Part shown: positions 17,691 to 27,102 of the stretch, in pieces
Numbering within the stretch: position 1 is the first letter of the stretch
How the letters are laid out: each line of letters begins with the position of its first letter
Assembly: GCA_022704145.1 (NCBI GenBank)
Contig: JAKJGY010000021.1
Location: forward strand, 1 to 37,975
Reading direction: 5' to 3'
DNA from: Verrucomicrobiota bacterium
GTDB lineage: Bacteria; Verrucomicrobiota; Kiritimatiellia; RFP12; UBA1067
DNA length: 37,975 nucleotides
Made by a program: the position numbers and the translations under genes
The notes under the pieces: model-generated
What the model was told of the DNA's origin: nothing
Database searches by the model: none
The model's input: only the letters and a program-made list of their open reading frames with translations

Positions 17691-18382
17691 TATTGCACCA
17701 CCTCGTAATCGTCCGCGTTGATCAGCGCGAACGGCGTTTTCGAACGGTCGACCATGCCGGTGCGGCGCGCCAGGTTCGGATTGTCCAGCACCGTGCTATT
17801 CTTCCACCACTCCTGCGGCAGCGGGATGACGGACTCCGCCTTGCTGTCAGCGACCGCCCCGTCCTTGCCCATAATCTCAAGCGCGATCGCCACAGGCTCG
17901 CCGAACCGCTCGACCAGGCTCGGGGGGATCGCGACGCAGCTCATGTGCTCGCCCTTCGGCACATCGATATACCGCACCGTCGTCGCATAGTAGCTGAACG
18001 CGTCCTTGCCTTCCTCGTTCTTGCCCTTGGTCATCACGTGGTAGTTAAAGACCAGCTCGTCGGTCCACTTCGCCTCAGTCTCATATTTGACTTCAAAAAG
18101 CGCCCACTCGCGCGGCTTCTTTGAGACTTTGGGCTGGGTGTTATACACGTTAACATTGAATTCGGGCGTACGCACCATCGCGGTCTTGGTCGGAGGCGGC
18201 ATGCGCTTGATCACCACCTGCTCACCCTTCCCGCCACGGGCGGCCGCAACACCCGGCTGAGCCCTTCCGGCACCAGCCCCCGGACGGACCCCTTGCGCAC
18301 GCGCCGACCCGAAACCCAGCACGACACATACCGCCAGACCGACCACCGCCCGACGCCCTAGCCCGTTCCGCCTGTTTTTCAT
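17690..18382 (-). CDS. exported protein of the pilus locus (Amuc_1102-like)
   Basis: The 230-residue protein has a basic N-terminus and hydrophobic core (residues 10-29, ending ARAQ), i.e. a signal peptide. A Gly/Ala-rich linker follows, then a beta-rich domain from about 68 (VRTPEFNVNVYNTQPK to EWWKNSTVLDNP). Its position as first gene of the secretin operon and its size match Amuc_1102. It has no known enzyme motif; a structural or assembly role in the pilus-like apparatus is inferred. GGAGA seven bases before the ATG supports the start. Confidence 0.7.
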   Translation of the reverse strand: MKNRRNGLGRRAVVGLAVCVVLGFGSARAQGVRPGAGAGRAQPGVAAARGGKGEQVVIKRMPPPTKTAMVRTPEFNVNVYNTQPKVSKKPREWALFEVKYETEAKWTDELVFNYHVMTKGKNEEGKDAFSYYATTVRYIDVPKGEHMSCVAIPPSLVERFGEPVAIALEIMGKDGAVADSKAESVIPLPQEWWKNSTVLDNPNLARRTGMVDRSKTPFALINADDYEVVQ

Positions 18383-18445
18383 GCTCGTTCTCCGGCTGCG
18401 CGTCCTGCTCTTTACGCAAGACAGCTTTTACCATTAAGCGCGTAC

Positions 18446-18474
18446 ACTTTAATGCGGCCTGACTGAGAAAGCAA
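18446..18474 (-). promoter_or_regulatory. candidate promoter of the pilus operon
   Basis: On the minus strand TTGCTT (18469-18474) and TAAAGT (18446-18451) are 17 bases apart, about 64 bases upstream of the first gene of the operon. The two boxes match the sigma-70 consensus moderately. The remainder of 18383-18543 shows nothing else I can support. Confidence 0.35.
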
Positions 18475-18543
18475 TACAAAACCTGAGGCACAACGGAACG
18501 AATTCAAGGGCCGGCCGTGAACCCCTCCCACCCTCACCGTCCC

Positions 18544-19719
18544 TCACCGCACGTTCGCGCGCGCATCGGTTTCCTTTAAGGTAAAACGCGTGCTGACCAC
18601 CGAGTGCTGGCGGCCGTCGGCCCAGTACTTGAGGTACGTGGTCGCCACAACCGTGTCGTCCGGCAGCAGCTCGACCCCCGGATAACCGAGGTCGCCCGTC
18701 TTGTACCCGTGCAGCAGCTTGATGCGGTACTGCCCCGGCAGCGCCTGCCGGATGTCGTCGTACGTGCCGACCCACGCCACAAAATGCCCCTTGGTCGATG
18801 ACTGCGGCGCCTGGTCACGGAAGGCGATCACATACCTCCCGTCCTGGGTCCGCACGCCCATGTGGCGGTCGCCGGTCAACCCCCAGGCCGTATCGGTCGG
18901 CACACTCCACGTCCTACCCTCGTCGCGGCTGAACATCTTGAGGCTCAGGCCCTTGTGCGTGTTCTCACGCATCAGGCAGCACAGCTCGGCCCCGTCCGGC
19001 GAACGGAACACATACGGCTCGCACGGCAACTTGCCCGCCACCGCCGCCACCACGCGCGGCGCGCTCCAGGTGAACCCCCCGTCGGCCGTCACGCTCTGCA
19101 CGACCTCAAGGGTCTTCCGCCCCTCCCCCTTCGTCTCGCCCCGATGGTAAAGGCCCAGATACGTGCCGTCCTTGAGGCGCACGACGCTGCTGAAGGTCAT
19201 CACGCAGTAGAACGCCTCGCCCAAGGGGGGCATCTCGCGCCACGTCTGCCCGTCGTCCTCGCTCATGATGCTGGGCATCGGCGCCCCTTGACGCGTGCCC
19301 AGGGCCGCCGACCACACCCACAGCCGTCCCAGGCCCCGCCCGTCCACAAGACGGTAGATACTGGGACAGTTCTGGTGCGTCCGATACCCCGCGGGCAGCC
19401 CCCCGTCCAGCCGCTCCCACGTCCGCCCGCCGTCACCGCTGCGCGCCATCGGCCCCGCCGCACCGCCATGGTTGACGCACCAGACACAGAAGATCGTCCG
19501 CCCGTCCGGCAGCAGCACCGTGGTCGGATGCCCCTGATACAGGTTGGTCGCGCCCGCCGCCACCACCGTCTGCCGCGCCCCCTCCTGCGACAGGTCGACC
19601 ACCGGCAGCCGCGCCGCCTCACGCCCGTACGCGACAGGGCCCTCCTCAGCCGCCACACACCCCACCGCCAGGCTGAATATACCCAGCGCCACCCCACTCC
19701 TCCACCCCCGCTCTGCCAT
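18544..19719 (-). CDS. secreted exo-alpha-sialidase-like Asp-box protein
   Basis: The 391-residue protein has an N-terminal export signal with a lipoprotein-like LAVGC at about residues 16-20. Four Asp-boxes (S/T-x-D-x-G-x-T-W) are visible: [24 protein letters not shown] and SRDEGRTW, as in six-bladed sialidase/BNR propellers. The start is ATG at 19719, because AGGAGG lies eight bases upstream; the 18-codon extension is spurious. Substrate cannot be fixed: sialic acid is the usual one, but many verrucomicrobial Asp-box proteins act on other glycans or bind only. It precedes the pilus operon on the same strand and follows the wecE gene by 28 bp. Confidence 0.78.
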   Translation of the reverse strand: MAERGWRSGVALGIFSLAVGCVAAEEGPVAYGREAARLPVVDLSQEGARQTVVAAGATNLYQGHPTTVLLPDGRTIFCVWCVNHGGAAGPMARSGDGGRTWERLDGGLPAGYRTHQNCPSIYRLVDGRGLGRLWVWSAALGTRQGAPMPSIMSEDDGQTWREMPPLGEAFYCVMTFSSVVRLKDGTYLGLYHRGETKGEGRKTLEVVQSVTADGGFTWSAPRVVAAVAGKLPCEPYVFRSPDGAELCCLMRENTHKGLSLKMFSRDEGRTWSVPTDTAWGLTGDRHMGVRTQDGRYVIAFRDQAPQSSTKGHFVAWVGTYDDIRQALPGQYRIKLLHGYKTGDLGYPGVELLPDDTVVATTYLKYWADGRQHSVVSTRFTLKETDARANVR

Positions 19720-19747
19720 CTCAACACCTCCTGTTAACGAATCCGTT

Positions 19748-20938
19748 TCAGCCTGTATGCCCGTAAAACGCACGAACCGTGCCGATGACTCGCTTCACCT
19801 GCCCAGCGGTCAGTCCGTAGAACAGCGGCAGGCGTAAAAGACGGTCGACGAAACGCTCGCACTGGACCAGCTCGGGCCCGAACCCCTTGTCCCGATAATA
19901 CGCCGAGGACCGCAGGCTGAGATAGTGCGAGGCCGACTGGATGCCGCTCTCTTTCAGATACGCCATCAGCCGCGCACGCTCACGCGCTGTGCGGCAGACC
20001 AGATAATACATATGCGCGTTATGCGTGGCATAGTGCGGCACCTGCGGGATGCCGAACAACCCCTCCTCGGACAGCGGGCCAAGCCCCTCCTGATACTGGC
20101 GCCACAGGCTCTTACGCCGGCGCTGCACACTCCTGAGCTTTTCAAGCTGGCCCCACAGAAAGGCCGCCGTGATACCGGAAGGCAAGAACGAGGAGCCTAC
20201 ATCAATCCACTCATACTTACTGGCCTCACCCCTCTGGAACTCGGCCCGGTTCGTCCCCTTCTCCCAGATGATTTCCGCGCGCCGGACAAACTGCGGATCA
20301 TTAATGGCCAGCATGCCCCCCTCACCACACTGGATGTTCTTGGTCTCATGAAACGAGAAACACCCGAAATGCCCGATGCCACCTAAGGGATACCTGTTGT
20401 TCAGCCGCCTCAGCCGCCTGTGCCACGGCAAAGGCGTCTCCGACAGATCATCGGTGTAATAGGAGTCGACCGCCTGCGCCGCGTCGGCGATCACCAGCAG
20501 ACCGTACTTCTGTGCCAAAGCCAGCACTTTCCGCATGTCACAGGCAACGCCCGCATAGTGCACAGGCACGATCGCCCGCGTCCGTCGCGTGATCAGCGAC
20601 TCAATCCGCTCTGCGTCGATATTCGGATTGTCCGGCGCACTGTCGGCGAAGACGATCCTCGCGCCCTGCCGCACGAAGGCCAGCGCCGTCGAGACAAAGG
20701 TGTACGAGGGTACGATCACCTCGTCGCCCGGCTTGATGTCAGCAAGGATCGCGGCCATCTCCAACGCATCAGTACAGGAGGTGGTCAGCAGGCATTTGGT
20801 AAAACCGTAACGCTCCTCAAAGAACCGCTGGCATCTCTGCGTGAAGGGGCCGTTGCCCGACGTCTTTCCGCTTGCGACCGCCTGGGCGATATAGCCCAGC
20901 TCTTTACCGACCACCGCCGCCTTGTTGAAGGGGATCAT
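19748..20938 (-). CDS. wecE: dTDP-4-amino-4,6-dideoxygalactose transaminase (WecE/RffA-type)
   Basis: PLP-dependent DegT/DnrJ/EryC1 aminotransferase that would make a 4-amino-4,6-dideoxy sugar nucleotide for envelope polysaccharide. It follows E. coli WecE closely: [41 protein letters not shown], then the catalytic lysine in FSFHETKN and [12 protein letters not shown]. Compared with E. coli there is an insert of about 20 residues before GGIGHFGCF. The true start is at 20938, overlapping the GT2 stop by four bases; the open frame upstream is a shadow. The 396-residue length is normal. Coupling to the GT2 gene suggests its product is that enzyme's donor sugar. Confidence 0.9.
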   Translation of the reverse strand: MIPFNKAAVVGKELGYIAQAVASGKTSGNGPFTQRCQRFFEERYGFTKCLLTTSCTDALEMAAILADIKPGDEVIVPSYTFVSTALAFVRQGARIVFADSAPDNPNIDAERIESLITRRTRAIVPVHYAGVACDMRKVLALAQKYGLLVIADAAQAVDSYYTDDLSETPLPWHRRLRRLNNRYPLGGIGHFGCFSFHETKNIQCGEGGMLAINDPQFVRRAEIIWEKGTNRAEFQRGEASKYEWIDVGSSFLPSGITAAFLWGQLEKLRSVQRRRKSLWRQYQEGLGPLSEEGLFGIPQVPHYATHNAHMYYLVCRTARERARLMAYLKESGIQSASHYLSLRSSAYYRDKGFGPELVQCERFVDRLLRLPLFYGLTAGQVKRVIGTVRAFYGHTG

Positions 20939-21864
20939 CTCTCGCCGCCTCCCCAGACCTCTTTGACCGTCGCCTGCGGTCGCCCCCCCACACTGAGATA
21001 GAGGCGGCCGAGATACTCGCCGAGCACCCCGATCGCGAATAACTGGGTTCCGCCCAGGACGAGCGTCAGGATCACGAGCGTAATCCAGCCTTCGACATGG
21101 TGCTCGAGAACCACGTACTGGACCAGGTAGAAGAGCGCCAACACAAACCCGCCCAGCGAGCAAGCTAAACCGACACAGGAAGAGAAACGCAGCGGCCAAA
21201 CGGAAAAACCCGTGGCCAGGCGCAGAAAGACCAGCGTCGACCTGACCAACCCGTAGTTGCCCTTTCCACAGTACCTTGCGCGATGCTGGATATCGAGCTG
21301 GCCGACATTTCGCGTGACCCCGAAAATCAGCCCGTCCACATACGCGAAAGGGCCGGTGTATACGACCAGCTCCTTGACAATGTCGCGGCGCAACACCTTG
21401 AACGGCGAGAGGTATATCTCCTTCGGCTTCCCGATCACCGTCTCCGCCAGCTTTCCGTTCAGCCAACTCCCGATGTTTTTCCATACCGCCTGGCACTTGC
21501 GGGCAAACCGGGCGTAACAGACATCGAGGTCTCGCTCCCGGCAATGTCCGTAAAGCGCAGGAATGTCGAAGGGCGAGTGCTGCAAGTCGTCGTCCATCAC
21601 CACCGCATAAGCCCCACGCGCCAGCCTTAACCCGCACAACACCGCGTTGTCCTGCCCTGCGTTCTTACGCAAATTGACGCCGATCACACGCCGATCTTCC
21701 GCGCACTCGCGCTTGATGGCCTCCCAACTTCCGTCCGCACTCTGGTCGTTGACCAGAATCACCTCGTAGCTGAGGCCACGCAGCGCCTCCCGGATCTGCC
21801 GGTTCAGCTCGGCGACACACCCCTCGCTGTTGTACACAGGTATGACCACGCTCACTTCGACCAT
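20935..21864 (-). CDS. GT2 polyprenyl-phosphate glycosyltransferase (ArnC/GtrB-like)
   Basis: The 309-residue protein begins with the GT2 fold (VSVVIPVYNSEG) and has the metal-binding VVMDDDLQHSP motif near residue 90. Two C-terminal TM helices follow (about 230-255 and 265-290). This is the DPMS/ArnC/GtrB layout: enzymes that move a sugar from a nucleotide to undecaprenyl phosphate at the inner membrane. GGAGG lies four bases before the ATG. It overlaps the upstream methyltransferase gene by 13 bases and wecE by four, so the three are one operon. The likely donor is the WecE product, by inference. Confidence 0.85.
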   Translation of the reverse strand: MVEVSVVIPVYNSEGCVAELNRQIREALRGLSYEVILVNDQSADGSWEAIKRECAEDRRVIGVNLRKNAGQDNAVLCGLRLARGAYAVVMDDDLQHSPFDIPALYGHCRERDLDVCYARFARKCQAVWKNIGSWLNGKLAETVIGKPKEIYLSPFKVLRRDIVKELVVYTGPFAYVDGLIFGVTRNVGQLDIQHRARYCGKGNYGLVRSTLVFLRLATGFSVWPLRFSSCVGLACSLGGFVLALFYLVQYVVLEHHVEGWITLVILTLVLGGTQLFAIGVLGEYLGRLYLSVGGRPQATVKEVWGGGER

Positions 21865-22454
21865 ACGACCTCCACAACCATGTCGCGTGCGACGCTCACG
21901 ACCCGATAATCGAACCCGATCCTCCGGCTCAGAATCTCCAGAGCCGCGACCAGCGAGGCCGCGTCAAAGCGGAACGGCACCTCTTTTTCCCCCGCGCGCG
22001 TGCCCTTTCGCGACAGATAACGCTGCAACCGATTTCCGTGAGCCCAGTTGCGGACAGGCTCAGAGATCAGAAACCGCGCCGAAGCGGCCTTCACGCAACT
22101 GAACAGCTCCGGCAGGCACGCGTGAAAATGATAGAGCGAGCCCATCATCACACAGACGTCACAGCGCGGCAAATCCGTGAACCGGGCCAGATCCGCCTGC
22201 CGCGCGTCAAAACCCAGCGCGCATGCCCGCTCAACAAAGTGCTCGCACAGATCCAGACCCACCCACCCCCGGCCGCTCCCCCGACACTTCCGGGCAAACG
22301 CACAATCCCCGAAACAGAGTTCGAGCACAGACCGGTCGCGCTCGCGCAGCAACGCGCTGACAGCGTCAAACCTGGCGCGATACCGCCCCCGATACAGCAC
22401 GCTCATCACCAGCCGGTAACACCACACATGACGATAAATCAACCCTCCACTCAT
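21852..22454 (-). CDS. SAM-dependent methyltransferase
   Basis: Class I methyltransferase of about 200 residues with motif I as VLELCFGDCAFA, then WVGLDLCEHFVERA (acidic loop) and a CDVCVMMGSLYHF segment. No membrane segment is seen. The start is uncertain: ATG at 22454 (MSGGLIYRHVW) gives a compact protein, while an upstream ATG at 22535 would add 27 residues of Arg/Lys-rich sequence. Neither has a good ribosome-binding site. It overlaps the GT2 gene by 13 bases and probably modifies the same envelope sugar or lipid-linked intermediate; substrate unknown. Confidence 0.72.
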   Translation of the reverse strand: MSGGLIYRHVWCYRLVMSVLYRGRYRARFDAVSALLRERDRSVLELCFGDCAFARKCRGSGRGWVGLDLCEHFVERACALGFDARQADLARFTDLPRCDVCVMMGSLYHFHACLPELFSCVKAASARFLISEPVRNWAHGNRLQRYLSRKGTRAGEKEVPFRFDAASLVAALEILSRRIGFDYRVVSVARDMVVEVVWSK

Positions 22455-22540
22455 GACGTGTCCGCATCTTACACGAATCGAACTCTCCGGCAACCCCTTT
22501 TTTATTCCTCGCCGTTTCAGCAATTCGCCGGCCAACAGGG

Positions 22541-22569
22541 TTGAACAGGGCTTTCCTGTATGCTATGGT
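22541..22569 (+). promoter_or_regulatory. sigma-70-type promoter for the GT-C gene
   Basis: TTGAAC (22541-22546) and TATGGT (22564-22569) are separated by 17 bases, and the start codon is 41 bases beyond the -10. An AGGAG ribosome-binding site follows at 22599-22603. The promoter lies in the 155-bp divergent spacer with the methyltransferase gene. Confidence 0.5.
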
Positions 22570-22609
22570 ACGGTCATTGATTGGGTCTGCAAGCTGCTCA
22601 GGAGTCCTC

Positions 22610-24613
22610 ATGTACCCGTTCTTTGTCGCGACACGCCTGTCGGGAAAATCGTCTTTTGCCCGCCTCTTCTTCGGGTTTGCGCTTCTGTGCCTGCTCATTG
22701 TTGCGCGCTGGCTCTGGATCGACTGTGACGGCGGCACGCCCTCGCTGCTCGAGTACGGATATTTCGCGACCGACGAGGGCTATTACGCCGCAGGCGGGAA
22801 ACAGAAATACCTGCTGGGAAAATTCATCTCCCTGATCCGCGCAAACCCCAACACCTTTGCGATCTGCCCTTCCTCACATGTCCTGACATGGCTATCCTTC
22901 CTGCTCTTCGGCCAGACCACCTGGGCGCACCGCGTCTTTCCGCTGCTGATCAACACCGCCTCCTGGCTCACCCTCTACGCGTATCTGTCGCGTAAGACAC
23001 TCGCCTGGATCGCCTTCACACTCTGCGCCGTCTGCGTGCTGAACCCCTTCCTGCTCGTCTACTCGCGAACCGTATGCAACGACACGCTCCTCGCCTCCCT
23101 CTTGCTGATCGGCTATGTGGTCACGCGCAAAAGTGGCTGGCGCACGGCATTGCTCGGAGGTTGCCTCTTCGGCCTCGGACTCTGGGTCAAACAATCCATC
23201 TGGCTGCTGGTGCTGTTCGGCTTCAGTGGCGCCGCGATGGCCGCGTCTACCCAAAGCCGCCTGCGGCGCATCGCCTGCTTCACCGTCGGTTTTGCCCTCT
23301 CCTGCGCCCTCCAATACGTGCTCATCCGCCTCTTGCTCCACCCCGACGCCGTCGCCCAAGAGACGTCGATCGACGAGCTGCTCGCAGCCTCCAACTCCAG
23401 TTACGCCCTGCCCAACCCCTTCGACCTCGTCCACACGCTCAAAGGCGTCTCCTCCTTCCCTCGCCTGCCGACCGGCGGGCTGCTGAGCATGTGGACACCC
23501 CTCGTGCTCGTGTTCCCGTCGCTCCTGCTGCTCCGGCGGCTCTCCGACCGCCCTATCCTGTGGGACGGCCGCCTGCTGTTCTACGCCGTGTTCCCGCTCT
23601 ACGCGCTGGGCATCATGATCATGGACGTGTACTACGCCCACTACTTCATCCCTGTCATCGTGTTCTTCCCCGTCCTGTGGCTGATGGCCCGCCACGACTT
23701 GAAACGGTGGTCCGGCCAGGATCGCAAACGGGCCCTGCTGCTCATGGCGCTGGCCGGTGTGTTCGTCTTTTTCAGCTTTCACACGTTTGATGTTGCGGAA
23801 GCCCAGGCCGAAAGCCTCAACGACTACCTCGCGAACGCCTACAATCTGCCACAGCGCATCGTGTGGACACGTAACGGCGGCTACATCCTCGTTGGCGGCT
23901 TATGCTTATTGGCGCTAGCCCTACTCGCACATCAGCGTCGGCCGACATGCTCCGCCTTCCTCGGGTTGTCGCTTTCAGCGCTGGGCGTCTCCGAACTCTG
24001 TTACAGCCGTCTTCCGCTTAGCGAGGCCTACAAGTACACCTCGCTCTTCCCCTCCACCATGCGGGACGTGGCCTACGTGCTTCAGGCGGGCTCCATTGCC
24101 CTTTTCTTTGCCGTCTGGTGCATGCCTGGCATCGTCCGGAAAGGAACGCGCTGGCTCCTGTTCTTCTTGGCGCTGATGGCCTTCGGAACAGGTGCCAATC
24201 CCCGCTGGCGTAAAGGCCTCGTGGAACTGACGGAGCGTGGCCAACTGCATAAGAGGGCCGTGGCTGACCTCTCCCAGATCGTCCCTGATGATGCGATCGT
24301 CTTCGGCGAGCGTGCGCCGCAACTCTTTCTGTCGCTCAAAGCGCGCGTCTCACCGATCCCTAACGGCGACCCCGTTCCGACCGTGCTGAGGATCCATCAG
24401 GAGTATCCGGAACGGCCGCTCTTCGCGCTGATCGATGCCGAACATAACTATCATTTCACCCATTACAATAACAACCCGGATAAGATTCGCATGCAGGTCA
24501 TCCATACCCTGAAGCTCCCCAGCTTCAACTCCGGCCTGCCGTGCGACGTCTTCCTGATCCGCCTGACCGTCCTGAGCCCGGCTTGCCAAACAGCCGCGCC
24601 CAAGACGCCTTAG
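22610..24613 (+). CDS. GT-C membrane glycosyltransferase (GT39/ArnT-like)
   Basis: The 667-residue integral membrane protein has about a dozen TM helices and, after the first, the acidic motif ATDEGYYAAGGK in the first extracytoplasmic loop. That is the catalytic site of GT-C enzymes using polyprenyl-phosphate sugars. The C-terminal 120 residues are soluble (VPDDAIVFGERAPQLFLSL). Start ATG 22610 follows AGGAG by five bases; the 23-codon extension is spurious. Divergent from the wecE/GT2/methyltransferase operon, it is the expected final step of that module: transferring the lipid-linked sugar onto lipid A, a glycan or protein on the outer face of the inner membrane. The acceptor is unknown. 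Confidence 0.8.
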   Translation: MYPFFVATRLSGKSSFARLFFGFALLCLLIVARWLWIDCDGGTPSLLEYGYFATDEGYYAAGGKQKYLLGKFISLIRANPNTFAICPSSHVLTWLSFLLFGQTTWAHRVFPLLINTASWLTLYAYLSRKTLAWIAFTLCAVCVLNPFLLVYSRTVCNDTLLASLLLIGYVVTRKSGWRTALLGGCLFGLGLWVKQSIWLLVLFGFSGAAMAASTQSRLRRIACFTVGFALSCALQYVLIRLLLHPDAVAQETSIDELLAASNSSYALPNPFDLVHTLKGVSSFPRLPTGGLLSMWTPLVLVFPSLLLLRRLSDRPILWDGRLLFYAVFPLYALGIMIMDVYYAHYFIPVIVFFPVLWLMARHDLKRWSGQDRKRALLLMALAGVFVFFSFHTFDVAEAQAESLNDYLANAYNLPQRIVWTRNGGYILVGGLCLLALALLAHQRRPTCSAFLGLSLSALGVSELCYSRLPLSEAYKYTSLFPSTMRDVAYVLQAGSIALFFAVWCMPGIVRKGTRWLLFFLALMAFGTGANPRWRKGLVELTERGQLHKRAVADLSQIVPDDAIVFGERAPQLFLSLKARVSPIPNGDPVPTVLRIHQEYPERPLFALIDAEHNYHFTHYNNNPDKIRMQVIHTLKLPSFNSGLPCDVFLIRLTVLSPACQTAAPKTP

Positions 24614-24647
24614 CGCCTCACGAGACCCCCCGCCCCCCTAACGCGCC

Positions 24648-27011
24648 TCAGAAGTCGCTCTGCGCCGTGCGCGAGATGATCTCCTCCTGCAGCTCGCGGC
24701 CGAGATCGCAGAAGTAGTCGCTGTAGCCCGCCACACGCACGATCAGGTCGCGGTACTCCTGCGGCCGGCGCTGCGCCTCGCGCAGGGTCGCGGCGTCCAC
24801 GACGTTGAACTGGATATGATGGCCGTCCAGCCGGAAGTAGCCGCGCACCAGGCTGGCCATCTTGTCAATCCCCTCCTGCCCGCGCAGCGTGCCCGGCAGA
24901 AACTTCATGTTGAGCAGCGTGCCGCCCGTACGGAGCTGGTCCATCTTGGCGGCCGACTTGACCACCGCCGTCGGCCCCTGGCGGTCCGCGCCCTGCACCG
25001 GCGAGATGCCTTCGGAAACCGGCGCGCCCGCCTTACGCCCGTCGGGCGTCGCCCCGAGAACCGCGCCGAAATAGATGTGGCAGGTCGTGGGCAGCATGTC
25101 CACATGGTAGCGCCCGCCACGCAGGTTGGGCCGGCCGTCGATCGCCGCGAACAGTGCGTCGAAGACCCGCTTCATGAGGCCGTCGGCCGCGTCGTCGTCG
25201 TTGCCGTAACGCGGGGTCTTGTTCCACAGCGCGAGGCGCAGCGGCTCGCTGCCCGCAAAATCCGCCCGCAACGCGTCGAGCACCTGCCCCATCGTCAGCG
25301 CGCCCAGCTCGAACACGTGCGTCCGCAACGCCGACAGGCTGTCCGTGATCGTGCCGATACCCACACACTGGATATAACTGGTATTGTAACGCGCGCCGCC
25401 CGCGTTGTAGTCCTTGCCGTTCTTGATGCAGTCGTCGATCAGCACGGAAAGGAAGACCGCCGGCATCTCGGTCGCATACATCTTCTCGATGAAGAGGTTG
25501 CCCGCGACCTTCAGATCCACCACGTGGCGAAGCTGCCGCTCAAAGGCGGCGAACACCTCGTCCAGCGAGCCGAAGCCGCGCGGGTCGCCGGTGCGCGGCC
25601 CGAGCTGCCGCCCGGTGCGCGGGTCGCGCCCGTCGTTGAGCGCCAGCTCCAAGATCTTCGGCGTGTTGAGGTAGCCGGTCAGCACGTACGCCTCCTTGCC
25701 GAAAGCGCCGGTCTCGACACAGCCGCTGGTGCCCCCCTCGCGCGCGTCTTCAAGCCGCTTGCCGCAACGCACCATCTGCTCCACCACGCCGTCGGCGTTA
25801 AAGACCGAGGGGTAGCCGTAACCCTTGCGGATCACCTCGCAGGCGGCCTTGAGGAAGCGGTCGGGGTTCTTGCGGCTGAGCTGGAGGTTCGCCTGCGGCT
25901 GGAGCAGGTGGATCTCGTCGATCACCTCCAGCATCAGATAGGACAGCTCGTTGACGCCGTCGCCGCCGTCGGACAGGAGCCCGCCGAGGTTGATGTTCGT
26001 GAAGTCGTTGTAGGTGCCGCTCTCCTCGGCCGTCACGCCGACCTTGGGCGGCGCGGGGTGGTTGTTGAACTTGATCCAGAAACACTCCAGCAGCTCCTTG
26101 GCCTGCTCGCGCGTCAGCGCGCCGGAATCGAGGTCGCGCCTGTAGAACGGATAGAAGTAACGGTCGAGGTGGCCGGGGTTCATCGCGTCCCAGCCGTTCA
26201 GCTCGGTGATCGTGCCGAGATGCATGAACCAGTACATCTGCAGCGCCTCGCGGAAGTCGCGCGGCGGCTCGGCCGGCACCCGGCGGCAGGTCGCCGCGAT
26301 CTGCCGCAGCTCGGCGGAGCGCTGCGGGTCGGCCTCAGCGGCGGCCAACCGCTCGGCCAGCTCGGCGTGCCGCCGCGCGAAGGCCATCACCGCGTCGCAC
26401 GCGATCGCCATGGCCGACAGCTCCTCACGCTTCGAGGCCGCCTCAGGGTCATGCAGGAAATCAAGCGCCGCCAACGCGGTGGCGATGTCGTCCTTAAAGC
26501 CCAACAGCCCCTTCTGATAGAACTTGCCGTCGAAGGTGGTGTGGCCCGGCGCGCGCTGCTCCATGAACTCGGTGAAGAGCCCCGCCTCGTAGGCGGCCTT
26601 CCACGCGTCGGAGAGCCCCGCGAAAAGCCTCTCGCGCATCGTGCGGCCGCGCCAGAAGGGGATGACCTCCTCGCGGTAGACGCGCACGTCCTCCTCGGTC
26701 GTACGGTAGCGCGTCATCTTGCGGCTGCCGAGGATGCGCAGGTTCTCCTCGCTGTGGCAGGTCAGCTCCGGGTAGGTCGAGACCGCCTTGGGCCTGGGCC
26801 CACGCTCGCCGACAATCAGCTCTCCCTCGCCAAGGTAGAGCGCCTGGTTCTCATACAGGTACTCGAACGCCTTGGCGCGCATGACCGGCACGGACCACTT
26901 GCCGATGTTCTCACGGTAAAAGCGCGTGATCCACACCGCGCGCTCTGTGGAAATGGAAGGCTCCGCCTCAAAGCTCGCCTGACGCAACCTCGCGACCCGC
27001 TCGTTCATCAT
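24648..27011 (-). CDS. hypD: glycyl radical enzyme, trans-4-hydroxy-L-proline dehydratase (HypD-type)
   Basis: Oxygen-sensitive glycyl radical enzyme of 787 residues (the Clostridioides HypD has about the same length). The radical-relay cysteine (residue 431) lies in GGTSGCVETGAFGKEAYV and the glycyl radical in VRVAGYSDYF (Gly762). HypD features seen throughout include FTEFMEQRAPGHT, KFNNHPAPPKVG, GARYNTSYIQCVGIGTITDS and MLPTTCHIYFG. HypD dehydrates hydroxyproline to pyrroline-5-carboxylate, normally followed by reduction to proline; no P5C reductase gene is in this window. The start is ATGATG at 27011/27008 behind TAGGAGGGG; the open frame beyond is a shadow. A related dehydratase of other specificity is possible. 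Confidence 0.85.
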   Translation of the reverse strand: MMNERVARLRQASFEAEPSISTERAVWITRFYRENIGKWSVPVMRAKAFEYLYENQALYLGEGELIVGERGPRPKAVSTYPELTCHSEENLRILGSRKMTRYRTTEEDVRVYREEVIPFWRGRTMRERLFAGLSDAWKAAYEAGLFTEFMEQRAPGHTTFDGKFYQKGLLGFKDDIATALAALDFLHDPEAASKREELSAMAIACDAVMAFARRHAELAERLAAAEADPQRSAELRQIAATCRRVPAEPPRDFREALQMYWFMHLGTITELNGWDAMNPGHLDRYFYPFYRRDLDSGALTREQAKELLECFWIKFNNHPAPPKVGVTAEESGTYNDFTNINLGGLLSDGGDGVNELSYLMLEVIDEIHLLQPQANLQLSRKNPDRFLKAACEVIRKGYGYPSVFNADGVVEQMVRCGKRLEDAREGGTSGCVETGAFGKEAYVLTGYLNTPKILELALNDGRDPRTGRQLGPRTGDPRGFGSLDEVFAAFERQLRHVVDLKVAGNLFIEKMYATEMPAVFLSVLIDDCIKNGKDYNAGGARYNTSYIQCVGIGTITDSLSALRTHVFELGALTMGQVLDALRADFAGSEPLRLALWNKTPRYGNDDDAADGLMKRVFDALFAAIDGRPNLRGGRYHVDMLPTTCHIYFGAVLGATPDGRKAGAPVSEGISPVQGADRQGPTAVVKSAAKMDQLRTGGTLLNMKFLPGTLRGQEGIDKMASLVRGYFRLDGHHIQFNVVDAATLREAQRRPQEYRDLIVRVAGYSDYFCDLGRELQEEIISRTAQSDF

Positions 27012-27037
27012 ACCCCTCCTAAACTGAAGTTGTAGAG

Positions 27038-27060
27038 TACATGTTCTGCGGCCACATGTA
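27038..27060. promoter_or_regulatory. 7-bp dyad upstream of hypD
   Basis: TACATGT (27038-27044) and ACATGTA (27054-27060) form a perfect inverted repeat with a nine-base spacer, 27 bases before the hypD start, in the 91-bp gap between activase and hypD. It looks like a dimeric regulator's operator. No regulator gene lies nearby. Confidence 0.4.
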
Positions 27061-27102
27061 AATGTCGGACCGCGCCAGGCTCGCGATGCGCAGCCTAAAC
27101 CC

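Noticed and set aside
20939-21637. Long N-terminal extension of the WecE reading frame
   Set aside because: It overlaps the GT2 gene in another frame and has no similarity to aminotransferases; the family start MIPFN is at 20938.
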